Positions 9,672 through 19,890 of a stretch of DNA of 64,000 bases are shown piece by piece. The DNA comes from Cycas panzhihuaensis (taxonomy: Eukaryota; Cycadophyta). The stretch spans positions 30,821,741 through 30,885,740 of the forward strand of contig CM041465.1 of assembly GCA_023213395.1 (NCBI GenBank), given 5' to 3'. A program made the translations under genes and the position numbers. How positions within the stretch are numbered: the stretch's first letter is position 1; each line of letters begins with the position of its first letter. A model generated the notes under the pieces. The model saw only the letters and a program-made list of their open reading frames with translations, did not search any database and was not told the origin of the DNA.

Positions 9672-10620
9672 ATGTCTTCCCTATTCAAACAAAATGTGAA
9701 CTGCATTCTTAAAGAGAAAGAAAATTGGGACATATGGTTCACTGGTGTTAGAAATGCTGCAAAGTATGAAGGTCATTGGAGAGATCACTTGCAACTTACA
9801 CCATTTGTTGTTGCTACAACTACTATAGTTGCTTCTGCAGGAACTACTCCAACTGCTTCCACTGAAGCTGCAGCCAAACGCCAATGGGAACTTGATGATG
9901 ATAAAATCCGTATAGAGATACTTCTTGTCATTGATTATTCCCTGAATAACCTCATTGATGAATCCATACATGATACAACATGGAAAGTTCTTGAAGTTCT
10001 CAAGAAGAACTTTGACATTAAATCAGACTTGGAATTTGTTCACTTAGTGCTGAAGATGAACAAATTGAAAATACAAAAAGGACATGCAAGTGAGACAATC
10101 AATCTCCTTTGTCTCATCAATAAAGCCATCGATAAAGACTTCAAGACTTAATGCATTACATGGGCTTTCTTGATTCAATCATGCCTCCATATCGTAGATT
10201 ACAAAAATCTACTGGGAAGTCTTCAATCTAGTGGCACCTTGAAGATCCTAAACTTTGAGGCTCTTGTTAATAAGTTCATCAAATTTGATAAGACCTTCGA
10301 TACCAACTTTGCCACTATATCAGATCTAGTTGATACTACTTTTGAAGTGGAAAAAGATATATTTTATACTAAATATCAAGGTCAATCCTGTCGCAGAGGT
10401 GGTAATTGCCGTGGAAGAGGCAGAGGTAGACAACAAGGACAACATCCTCATGATCAACAGGCTCCTCAACTCCAACGAAAACAGTGTCAAGGCCAAGGCC
10501 AAAATAATCAACCTGGACCTAGTAATTAGAGACAATCTAGCTAGCCCAATATTTGTTATGGGACTGGGAATCAATAATTGTGTGCCAAAGGTGTCATAGA
10601 GAAGGACATTATGCCAAAAA
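9672..10620 (+). pseudogene. gag: Copia gag of A
   Basis: The ATG at 9672 opens a 159-codon frame with a copia Gag N-terminus (SSLFKQNVNCILKEKENWDIW), an Ala/Thr-rich insert and the KVLEVLKKNFD segment. TAA at 10149 and further shifts break it. The next open piece (10170-10529) carries VEKDIFYTKYQGQSC and an RGGNCRGRGRGR basic tail. A zinc knuckle at about 10580-10622 reads C-QR-C-HREG-H-YAKN-Y in another frame, its last Cys replaced by Tyr. Gag would form the particle and bind RNA. The frame breaks make it non-functional. Confidence 0.8.
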
Positions 10621-10849
10621 TTACAGAACTACCACCAACAAACTACCAAGCTATCAATAGCACCATGGTGCACATAATGTTGATAATATTTCTTTTGAAG
10701 ATGCTTTTGGTGGAATGCAATTTGGTCATGCACACCTTCAAAGAATTGGGACCACTTCATCAAATGTTGTTGATAGATCCATTAAGTATATTGAGGCTTA
10801 TTGTGGTTATGCTTATTCACTTTTACCTTCACCGCTTGGAGTTGCAAAT

Positions 10850-12160
10850 AATTACACCTCAAATACTTCATCTTGGATCATGGATACTAGAGCAACACAA
10901 CATATGACTTGCCATCGACAGTTCTTTTAGGATTTTGACTCTGAAGATCATGGTGTTGTACACATGGTTGACAAATCATTTCGATCGATCGAAGGACTTG
11001 GGCATTTGCTCGAAACTCCCAGGCCTTCCAGATTTTACCCTTGTTGATGTTTTATATATTCCTGCTCTGATGCAGAACCCATTCTCCCTATCCACCCTTG
11101 TCTCTCGTGGATTTGATCTAAGTGTAACTGTAAATAATCAAACTCTCTATGTCATTCACCCTCCTTCAAATGTTATGGTTATGACTGGAATTCTTGATGG
11201 CAAACTTTTTCGCCTAACTGGCTCACCATTCTCTAAAGCTAACTATGTTGATGATGACTCTACTTTTACCATAACCCTAACTCCTCAAAAGTTGTCCCAA
11301 GCGGCCCTATGGCATGCTCGTATGGGCCATATCAAAAATGATCGTTTAAGAGAACTACATGCCCCTCTTCCTTTCCTTGTAGTTAGTGGAAATCTAGTCA
11401 ACCTTTTCAGCTTGTACACTCAAATATATGTTGTCTTATGCTTGTCCCTTCTCTCAAATAGAAGTGGTACTATATTACTTTCATTGATGATTTTACCAAG
11501 AGTGTATGGGTTGTTTTTTTTGCAAAGAAAGATGAAACGTTTTCTATGTTTCAAGCTTTCAAGCTCCGTGTGGAAAATGAATTTGGATTCAAGATCAAAG
11601 TACTCAGGACTGACAACGGTGGTGAGTACACCTCCAATGAGTTTGAATCGTACCTATGTCACCATGGGATCAAACATCAGACTACTGTTATAGGTACACC
11701 CCAGCAAAATGGAGTTGTCGAGCGCATGAATAGGACCATTATGAACATGGCTCATGCTATTTTGGTATACAAGAATGTCCCTGTCTATCTTTGAACCGAG
11801 GCTATCTGGACTGTCGTGTATTGCATCAACACTGTTAGTCCCTCCAAGCTTGGCCCCTCTCCACATGAAATGTGGTATGGACAATCCCCCTTTATCTTCC
11901 ACTTCAAAAATTTTGGCTCTACTTATTATGCTCACATTTTGAAGGAACACAGAAACAAGCTTCAAGATAGAGCCCTCAAAGGCATCTTTGTCGGATACCC
12001 TGTGGACAAAAATGGATATAAGGTTTTTTTGCCTTTATAGCGCAAAATCATCATCACTAGAGATGTTATCTTTGTGGAGACTGAAGATCAATTGCTCAAA
12101 CTTGACTCCAAGACGCCTTCCTACCAATTTAATGATAGTACTGAATTTGATGTCTAGATT
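10850..12160 (+). pseudogene. pol: Protease and integrase of A
   Basis: The protease signature WIMDTRATQHMT lies near 10875-10910. The Gly of the D-T-G-A active site is Arg. A pre-integrase HHCC segment (LWHARMGHIKNDRLRELHAP) follows near 11310. The integrase core carries D-D-E signatures: FIDDF near 11480 (in another frame), VLRTDNGGEYTSNEF at 11600-11640 and PQQNGVVERMNRT at 11700-11735. The C-terminal part has MWYGQSP and GIFVGYPVDKNGYKVF. At least two frameshifts and stops near 11790 and 12040 interrupt it. Confidence 0.85.
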
Positions 12161-12169
12161 CTAAAATTT

Positions 12170-12180
12170 AAGGGGGGAGA
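12170..12180 (+). other. Internal polypurine tract in A
   Basis: AAGGGGGGAGA lies between integrase and RT, about 2.4 kb before the 3' LTR. It resembles the polypurine tracts of other elements here more closely than A's own LTR-proximal tract does. It may be a central polypurine tract, as known in yeast Ty1, or chance. Confidence 0.4.
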
Positions 12181-12494
12181 TGCTTAACAGTTGCTCAAAA
12201 TCTTGGAATCTGACAATAGGAGTCCCAGAGGATACAAGTTGTGACTCCCAAGCGATGTGTGCACGTCCAGCACCATCATTTGAGAACAACCAAGTTGACA
12301 TAGACAAAGCCATAGCAGAAGGACGACCTTCTCCAACATTAGTGGTTGGCCCATCTTCTCCAACATTTTAAACTTTCTTTGTGCCAAACATTTCACATGA
12401 TCCTTTTCAAGATCAAAATAAAGACCAAGAGGTTGCGGAAATGAAAACCTCATTCCCAACTTGAGGTTTCCATGAAGGCCACCAGTTACATAAG

Positions 12495-14110
12495 GACATG
12501 CAACCAGACGAGGTAGGCAAAACTGGCACTAGAAGTGTCCATAGAGCAAGGATGCACGAATCACTTTCTATTGAGCTTGAACCAGTAGAATTGCACCTTG
12601 CTCTCAATGAAGAGCCCCTAACATACCAACAATTTGTAAAGCATGTAGTTTGGAGAAATGCCATGAATGAAGGGTACCAATCTCTTATCAAGAACGGTAC
12701 ATGGGAGCTTGTCGATCTACCACTTGGAAAAAAGGTAGTTCGAAACAAATGGGTGTTCAAAAATAAGTATAGATCAAATGGCACCCTAGAAAAACACAAG
12801 GCGAGGTTGGTAGCAAAAGGATTCATACAAAGGGAAGGCATCGACTACACTGAAATCTTTGCTCCTATAACCAAGTGGCGTACAATCAGAACTCTTATAG
12901 CCTTGGTTGCTCAATAGGGTTGGAAAATCCACTAGCTCGATGTTAAGACCAGATTTCTCAATGGGGACCTTAAAGAAGAAATTCACATGGGTTAGCCAGA
13001 AGGATACGAGATTGTCGGTCAGGAGCATGAGGTTTACAGGCTCAGAAAATCCTTTTATGGCCTAAAACAAGCCCCTCGTACTTGGTTTACCAAGTTGTCT
13101 GAAATAATGAAGTAACTTGGATATGAGGTTTGTGACCATCACGATATTGATGCAACACTATTCATAAAGCGCCAAAATGATAAAGTTACTTTTGTGGATG
13201 ATATGTTAATAACGGGGAATAGTGAACAACTAATCAGCCAGTTGAAGGACCTTGCTAAAACTTTTGAATTGTCTGACCTTGGGTTGATGAAATATTACTT
13301 GGGAATTAAAGTAACTCAAAAGAATGGCAAAATCTTTTTCTCCCAAGAAAAGTATATCAACAATCCTTTGACAAAGTTTTAGTTGGAAGATGCTCGACCA
13401 ATGGCTACACCTATGGAACCTAATGTTAAACTCTCAGCTGATGGTGACACTAGGGAGGGAGACGCAACACTCTATAGGCAACTTGTAGGTAGTCTCATCT
13501 ATACTACGAACATAAGGCCAGATATTGCACACTCTGTGGACATTCTTGCAAGATTCATGACAAATCCTAAGCAGAATCAATGGCAGGCTGTAATACGAGT
13601 GTTGAGGTACCTGAAGACGACCAACAAATATGGTCGGTTGTATGAACGTAATGCAAAATTCAAACTTTATGCATACGCAGATTTAGACTTTGCCGGAGAT
13701 AAAGACACAGGAAGATCAACGTTCGGGTACGTAGCATTTCTTGGAATAGCACCAATATCATGGAGATCCAGACGACCAAGGATAATTGTACACTCAACTG
13801 TCGAAGCTGAATATATTGTTGTTCCTGAGACAAGCAAGGAGGTGATATGGCTTAGAAAATTGTTGAATACATTAAATGTCACCTAAACAAATCCTACTAG
13901 CTTATGTGTCGATAATTAATCTATAATCCAAATGGCTAAAAATCTTGTATTTCACGATCATACCAAACGTATAAGTACGAAAGTCCACAAGATTAGACAA
14001 CTAATTCATGATGGTATAATTTAACTGAGTATTGCCCTACAACGGATCAAGTGGCCGATATCTTCACCAAACCACTACAGAAGGTGAAGTTTGAACAGTT
14101 CTGAAGGCAA
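12495..14110 (+). pseudogene. pol: Reverse transcriptase and RNase H of A
   Basis: The RT open piece (12498-12917) has NGTWELVDLPLGKKVVRNKWVFK and [19 protein letters not shown]. Later come [11 protein letters not shown] (about 13060), an active-site box read FVDDMLITG (about 13190, normally YVDD, with a few residues lost in front) and YYLGIKV. The 13383-13886 piece holds MATPMEPNVKLS, LYRQLVGSLIY and RNase H motifs DLDFAGDKDTGRST and STVEAEYIV. Stops occur at 12915, 12991, 13113, 13379 and beyond, so it is inactive. Confidence 0.9.
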
Positions 14111-14540
14111 CTCGGCCTTAGGGCTTCTATTTCCAACTAATTGAAGGAGATGATAATAGGATCGTTCGTGAAAACCGTTTGTGAGCGTAGAAGGACAAGA
14201 GCAAGTCTCTGCTTTATCCCATTGGTGAAAACCCCTTATGGGCGCGAAAGAATAAGGATTGTATTATTTTGGAAAATCAAAACCTGTAAAAACCCGAAAG
14301 GGCATGGGGGATGACCAAATGGTATATGGAGACTCAACAGATTTCAACTACAAAATTCATTGTACCAATTGTCTATCTGGCTTCATTTAAAGAGCCGCTT
14401 GAGCTAGGTTAGTAGATTAGAAAGTCCGTGGGTTTTCTTCCCCATGAGGGTTTCCCACAAAAGTGTCATAGTAGTTTTCTTTGTAAGAGGCTAAAATGAA
14501 GACCTCATAGGATAGAATAAAGATGAAATGACCTTCTACC

Positions 14541-14554
14541 ATTAAGAGGGAGAT
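14541..14554 (+). other. Polypurine tract of A
   Basis: TAAGAGGGAGATCA, purine-rich, abuts the right LTR at 14555. Confidence 0.7.
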
Positions 14555-14851
14555 CATAACGGGTTAATGTCACAAGGTCATTACATTAGTTGATTATTCC
14601 TAAAAGGGTCTTAAGTGAACTTTAAATTAGATCACTTAAGTGAAATGCACTTTCATGTGCATTATGTGTAATTTCATTTCACTTAACTTTAATGCTCCCT
14701 CTCTCAATATAAAAGTAAAAGCTCAATGGAGGAGGCTCATTCTTAACTCCCCATTTTGTGAGAGATAATCTCTTTCTCTCAAGCCTTTCTTGCTCACATG
14801 TTTGCCTTTGTGTTTAGTACATGGAGATGAAGGATATATCCACTCTTTTCA
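14555..14851 (+). repeat. Right LTR of A
   Basis: 297 bp. It ends CTCTTTTCA. Its first two bases are CA where the left LTR has TG. A TATA-like CAATATAAAAG lies near 14704. Confidence 0.88.
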
Positions 14852-15855
14852 TTTAGAAATTTTATTTTATGATTTTTTTTAAGCTTGTGTTTATTAAGTG
14901 CAGTTGAAAAATATTGTAAAAATTAGTGTTTTTTTTGATTTCTTGTAAATAAAATATTATTTTTCCATGTTTATTGGCAGAGCACTGAAAAATCTTTGTT
15001 TGTTTGCTAACAACCAGTCCAAACTCTGCTCATCTCTATTTGCACCTCACATGCAAACAACCATCACTGTGTTGGGTAGATTTCTTGTATGCAGGGCAAA
15101 TCTTTTAAAATAAAAATACACATTTCTGCCGAGTCTGTTATTGCAACCTCGTTTTGTTGACTATTGTAAGCTGTATTGTCCTTGAAGCAAAGATCTGAAG
15201 CAAAAGACTGGGTTTTAAAACACTCAATTGAATTTGGCAGTCGTTCGAGCTCATATGGCCATGTGCCCATTTCATAATTTGTTCAGCTTCGTTCTTCTCA
15301 TCTACTGATCTGTTCTTTGTGCAATCAAAGAAGTTGTGTCTTGGCCTGTCGAACATCCTCTTGAAATGTCATCCTGATTGGATGCTTCGTTTGTGAGATT
15401 TTTGTCACTGAATGATTCAGATTTATATTGTCGCTGCCCAACATCTTTTTTTCAAAAAATTTCATTTGAAAGACTTTATAAAGTGAACTATATGAGACTT
15501 CCTAAAGTTTATTTTAAGTGGTTTTTTAATACTTACTTCATTTTCTCTCAAGTATTTTTAGCCTTTTCTTCATTTTTTGAGTTTATTCACACATTAAAAA
15601 AAATTGCAAATGTGTTTTAAACTCAAAATAAGTGATTTTTAATAATCTCTTGTATTCAATAGTGATAAATTAACATTGTTAATGATTTTATAAGGTTCCC
15701 TCCGAGGTGACCTTGATGCCTTAGTCATAAAAAAGGGCACAAAAACACTATTTTTAATAAAAGTCACTTGTGTTTTGAGGTTGGTTAGCACTATTTAAAG
15801 TCCTAACACTTTGGTGGTGATTGTGTACTTGGTGCACCTCATTAAATTTTTTTCA
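14852..15855 (+). other. F leader piece between A and E
   Basis: AT-rich leader sequence of F. Its last 200 bp match the leader of J (inverted, about 46560-46720) and part of E's leader (about 17690-17870), including AAAGTCCTAACACTTTGGTG. It carries an antisense open frame, described separately. No sense coding sequence is seen. Confidence 0.75.
15064..15370 (-). other. Antisense open frames in the F leader
   Basis: On the minus strand two overlapping open frames of 72 and 68 codons (15356-15138 and 15270-15064) give peptides of protein-like composition (for example RPRHNFFDCTKNRSVDEKNE and WPYELERLPNSIECFKTQSF). A third frame upstream begins MTFQEDV. I recognise no family. They lie roughly 360-670 bp downstream of F's primer site once A is removed. 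J has an antisense open region at the same distance, whose second frame begins MTFEEDL. It could be a captured host exon or an element-encoded antisense ORF, now frameshifted. Confidence 0.35.
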
Positions 15856-16409
15856 TGTTAAACCTTATGTTTACATGTTAAGATAATGTACTTTTATTTT
15901 AATGTAATATGTGTACTTTTTACTTTAGAGGTGACTTATCACTTAAGTGATAAAGTGCACACCCATATTCTTTCTAGTGACACAACGTTGTCACTAAAGG
16001 GTCAAATGGACCCTTATGCATTTTTGCTCACATGAGAGCCCAAAAGGACACATGTCCAACATGCAAGGCATGTATCTTGGATGTTTGACACTTGTCAAAC
16101 ATCCAAGGCCTTAGGTCTCTCATTTCACTCTATATAATGAGACCTCTCCTCATTGTCTTATAAGAAAGTTGGAGCCGTATTATTATGCTGTCAGTTTGCT
16201 AATGAAACTGTTCATTCTTTGGAGTTTGGACCAATTCCAACTCCACATATTGGGTATCATTTTCTCTTGCTCCTTCATTTGTGCTTTGTCTCTTTACTCT
16301 CTATTTTACCTTGAGATTATTATACTTGTTTGTATTTCTGCAACTAGAACTAGAGTGATCCTAGTTTCTAGATCTAGGGACTGTTGAGGCCATCTAGCCT
16401 CTTTTCACA
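15856..16409 (+). repeat. Left LTR of E
   Basis: Starts TGTTAAACC and ends TTTTCACA. It contains a TCTATATAATGAG TATA box near 16130, and an inverted pair around TGGATGTTTGACAC/TGTCAAACATCCA (about 16077-16105) that could form a hairpin upstream of the promoter. Confidence 0.95.
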
Positions 16410-16411
16410 TT

Positions 16412-16422
16412 TGGTATCAGAG
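16412..16422 (+). other. Primer-binding site of E
   Basis: TGGTATCAGAG two bases after the LTR, an exact initiator tRNA-Met complement. Confidence 0.93.
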
Positions 16423-16831
16423 TAAGAGGAGACTAGCTCCCTCTGTTCTATTTTGCAGCTGTTCAAGGAGATCTGGAGAAAGCCTACAAACACTTGGTGA
16501 CGACCTTCGCACTCCGAAGGCGATCCAAGGTTTGTTTGAAGATTTTGCGAGGTTCAAGCTTTTGGAGATACATTTGCAGGCTGGAGCAAGTACATCTCAG
16601 ATCTGGAATTTTTTTTTTCAGACAAAGGGCACATTGGGTACATCACAGTTCTTTGTACAAACAGTGATTTATTAAAAAAAAAAAAAACTATTTTGTTGAT
16701 ATTTGCACTCAGATCTACAATTAAAAGTTGGCTTAAGCTCAGATCTATTGTTCTTTTAGCACTAAGAACTCATTTTCAGTGATTTCCAGTGATTTCTAGT
16801 GCCTGGTAACTGATTTTTAGTCTGAACCATG

Positions 16832-16915
16832 CCTGGTAAATCTGTGCATGCTGGTAAATTTGTGCATGCTGGTATCATCTGTGCATGCTGGTAAATCTGT
16901 GCATGCTGGTAAAAG
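16832..16915 (+). repeat. 18-bp tandem array in the E leader
   Basis: About five units of CTGGTAAATCTGTGCATG with small changes, one containing GTATCAT instead of GTAAAT. Confidence 0.9.
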
Positions 16916-16918
16916 TCT

Positions 16919-17400
16919 GAACTCAGCTTTGTAAATCACCTTTGTCGCTAAATTTCACTTCATTATGAACTCGACTTTGTAAATCTGCACTTTTCTTCAA
17001 CTTGTTATGAACTCGACTTTGTAAATCTGCCTTTGTGTTGCTAAATTTCCTTGTTGTTATGAACTCGACTTTGTAAATCGCACTTTTCTTCACCTTTGTT
17101 ATGAACTCGACTTTGTGAATCTGCATTGTCTTTGCTAAATTTCACCGTTGTTATGAACTCGGCGTTGTAAATCTGCACTTTTCTTCACTTCTTGTTATGA
17201 ACTCGACTTTGTAAATCTGCACTTGTCGCTAAATTTCAACTTCATTATGAACTCGACTTTGTAAATCTGCACTTTTCTTCACTTCATTATGAACTCGACT
17301 TTGTAAATCGGACCTTTGTCGCTAAATTTCACTTCATTATGAACTCGACTTTGTAAATCAGGTCTTTGCTAAATTTCCTTCTTTATTATGAACTTAGCCT
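16919..17400 (+). repeat. Dimeric tandem array in the E leader
   Basis: A core GAACTCGACTTTGTAAATC recurs at 16919 (variant), 16967, 17009, 17061, 17103, 17155, 17199, 17249, 17291, 17341 and 17390 (variant). Spacings alternate between 42-44 and 50-52 bp. The short spacer carries CTTTTCTTCAC and the long one GTCGCTAAATTTCAC or a variant, so the higher-order unit is about 94 bp. The last interval breaks the rule (49). Confidence 0.95.
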
Positions 17401-18645
17401 GGTAATTCTTCTTGGTAATTCTTCCTGGTAATTCTGCCTTGGCTTGCAGTTATGAATTCTGGTTCTCTGCTTTTATGAAGTCTATGCTGCTAAATTCAAG
17501 TGAAGACATGCTGTGACTTTTATGAGTCAATTACATTGAAAGGAAGTGGCATCACACTCATCAGCGAGCTCGGCATTGCCAAACCGAAAACAATCCTTTC
17601 ACGAAGGTTATCTTCCTTTTTCAAGAAGCAAACCGATCATCAAAATCATTTGGAACAAAGATTTTCCTTGTGAAGTGATTTTAAGTGTTTTTATATCAAA
17701 AAGTGATACTTATCACTAATTTTTTAAAACACTTTTAAGGCACCTTGCATGGTGACCTAATGCCCTTAGTCTCAAAGAGGGCTCAAATACACTTTGTATT
17801 TAATAAAAATCACTTTTCTTTTGATCGTTGGGACTAATTTAAAGTCCCAACACTTGGTGCTTGATGTCCATTTTCATGTAAGTGGTTCTCTTACCTTTAT
17901 TTTTTCAGCATTAAAAGGAACCCACTTGTATCTTCATCACAAGTTTTGCATTACTTTTTCAAGACTTAAGCTCCTTTTTCAAAAGTACTTTGCAAAACTT
18001 ATTGTAATCAAGCATTTGGTTTCTTACTTGGATCAACATAGCACTACATTTTCATTAAAGTGCTCATTGTAAAGACACTACAAGTGTTCATATTCATGTA
18101 CTTACATTGCTTCCTCTTGAAGCCACTCTTATTGTAAAGCTTAATCAAAGCATTTTCATAAGTACATTTTCCAAGCAAAAAGAAACCTAAGTTCACTTTA
18201 AAATTTGCTAAAAAGTGACTTAAAATCTGTTGGAGAGGCTTGAAAAAGGTTCAAACCTTGCCTCTAAATTAACCTTAAGCTTGGTGCATTCCTTAGGGTA
18301 CCAACCAACCGTACGGTCAGTGCACGACAATTAAGGTTGCTTGAGGGAAAGGAGGTTCGAAAAGGGTGTTATTGGGGCATGAATCCTGGGGAAAGCATGG
18401 TACGTCCATGCAGATCAACCCTACCTGCCTTGTCCTAGATTTAACTTAGCCAACTATTGGATCTCCTCTATAAGATCAAGTTGGACCAACTCCATAGCCT
18501 AGTCCTCCACCCCTCATCATTCCATTCAGTTGTTGGATCTTCTAGTAAGATCAGGACTATTGGTTTCGTTAGAAGGTGGAATTTAAGCGACGAAAGCTTT
18601 GAGTTTCCAAGTTATCTGCTAGCTTCAAGCTTTTATAACTGAAAC

Positions 18646-19430
18646 ATGGCTGCCATAAACATGCTAAATGCATGCACCATTCGGTTAACAGGACATGATA
18701 ATTATCAAGAATGGAAGAGACTCACTCAGAACTTGCTAATCATGAACGAATTTTGGAGTTATGTTTCTGGGAGATTACCTCGACCAACGCCTGTTACCAA
18801 TGGAATGCTTTGCTTGCTGCTTGGGAAGCCAAAGATGAAATCGCTTTGGCATTTCTTCACATGATTGTTGATGTGCATGTAGATCAGAAATATTCTTTGG
18901 TGCTAAAACTTCTAAGGAAGCTTGGGACACTTTGTCCTCATTGTATGAAAGGCGAGATCAAGCTCGCATTTTAATGGTTAAGGCAAAATTGTATTTTGTT
19001 AAGTTTGTCAAGCCCATGTCGACTTTTCTTTCCTCCATCAAGGAGGTATGTAATGAACTGAATATACTTGGAAGTCCAGCTACAAGGGATGAATTGATCA
19101 CATCCATCACCAAAACCTTACCGAAAGACTACAATGGATTCATTTCGTCTACTACAAGAGATGGTTCTCTCAAAGCTATGACATTCAGCAGTTTGAAAGT
19201 ACGCTACTTCAAGAAGAACAAATCTACACCGAGGATAATGAGGAGGAACCATCTACATCGGTGCATTCACGGCCAATTCAAAGGCCAAGCGGCAACCCAA
19301 ACACCGCACTTTCCAAGCGGTTTGGGAACATGAACATTGGGTCTTCAAGGACCAATGTTGTATGTCATGTGTGGCAAACACGGCCACATAGCACCTGATT
19401 GTTGGGAAAAGCAAGCAGATCTACGCTAGC
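18646..19430 (+). pseudogene. gag: Copia gag of E
   Basis: The ATG at 18646 opens MAAINMLNACTIRLTGHDNYQEWK, a copia Gag start. A frameshift near 18800 moves the frame to WEAKDEIALAFLHMIVDVHVDQK, and a second near 18930 moves it to a 133-codon open piece with RILMVKAKLYFVKFVKPMS, ELNILGSPATRDELI and KTLPKDYNGFISS, the UBN2 core. The zinc knuckle near 19355-19400 reads (Y)-VM-C-GKHG-H-IAPD-C, the first Cys lost. F and J carry homologous Gags. The start is chosen because F (29824) and J (45855) begin with the same motif. Confidence 0.85.
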
Positions 19431-19626
19431 GATGTGACCACGTCATTCGAATCAACGACAATGACCACGTCGGCCGGTACCAGCGGTTTCAAGAAGAACA
19501 ACGGCGGCGGCAACCCCGTCGACCAAATCGAGGCGCCTATCGAGGAGGTCAAAGAGGAAGGGGGGGTTTCAGAGGTGGCAATCAACGCCACTCTAATCAG
19601 TTGCGAGATGAAGACAAAGCTGCTAC

Positions 19627-19890
19627 GTGCATATCGAGACATCCAAGGTTGATGAAACTTGGATTATTGATTCTGGAGCTTCACAACACATGACTGGAAG
19701 TGAAGAGCTCCTCACCAACATCAAGGAAGGCAAAGGTCAATCAGTGACCTTTGGGAATAATCAATCTATTAAAATTTCTGGAGTAGGCACAATAACTCCA
19801 TTTTCTTCTTCATCAAATCCTTCCTCCACATTTCCCGATGGCAATGCCTATTTAATACCCTTCAATGGACAAAAATTTACTATCTGTTAG
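19627..19890 (+). CDS. pol: Copia aspartic protease of E
   Basis: An 87-codon open piece with the protease active site WIIDSGASQHMTGS (Asp at residue 15) and the VTFGNNQSIKISGVGTI strand typical of copia proteases. The active site is intact, unlike those of A, F and M1. It overlaps the integrase frame (from 19865) by 26 bases in a different phase, where a 1-bp shift would join them. It would mature the Gag-Pol polyprotein. Confidence 0.8.
   Translation: MHIETSKVDETWIIDSGASQHMTGSEELLTNIKEGKGQSVTFGNNQSIKISGVGTITPFSSSSNPSSTFPDGNAYLIPFNGQKFTIC

Larger units (their letters stand above)
5259..14851 (+). mobile_element. Copia element A, inserted in the F leader
   Basis: A complete Ty1/copia structure: 297-bp LTRs (left 5259-5498 plus 7467-7523, right 14555-14851), primer site, an unusually long leader (about 2.1 kb), gag, protease, integrase, RT, RNase H and a polypurine tract. 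The flanks are TTTAT (5254-5258) and TTTAG (14852-14856), a 4-of-5 target duplication. By eye the LTRs differ at about 18 of 297 positions, including the right copy's first two bases (CA instead of TG). Without the nested T1 it is about 7.6 kb. Stops and frameshifts in all reading frames make it non-autonomous. Confidence 0.88.
16423..18645 (+). other. Leader of E
   Basis: About 2.2 kb. The first 150 bp resemble the F leader start. The middle is two tandem arrays (16832-16915 and 16919-17400). The last 1 kb matches the F and J leaders, including GTGCATTCC(T/C)TAGGG(T/G)(A/G)CCAAC. No sense gene is seen. Confidence 0.75.

Noticed and set aside
12184-12841. Minus-strand frames of 91 and 142 codons
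   Set aside because: They mirror the A pol on the plus strand, which has clear RT motifs.
16169-16387. 72-codon frame, repeated at 23116-23334
   Set aside because: Both copies lie inside the E LTRs across the TATA-downstream region; hydrophobic, T-rich translation without domain support.
16923-17126. 67-codon minus-strand frame in the E leader
   Set aside because: It is only the open phase of the tandem array; the peptide repeats with the DNA unit.
16919-17400. CRISPR-like regular repeats
   Set aside because: The core alternates with two conserved spacer types instead of unique spacers, lies in a copia leader and has no cas genes nearby. It is a tandem array.
17794-18642. Frames of 92 and 61 codons in the E leader
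   Set aside because: The homologous F and J leaders do not keep these frames open, so they look like chance frames.
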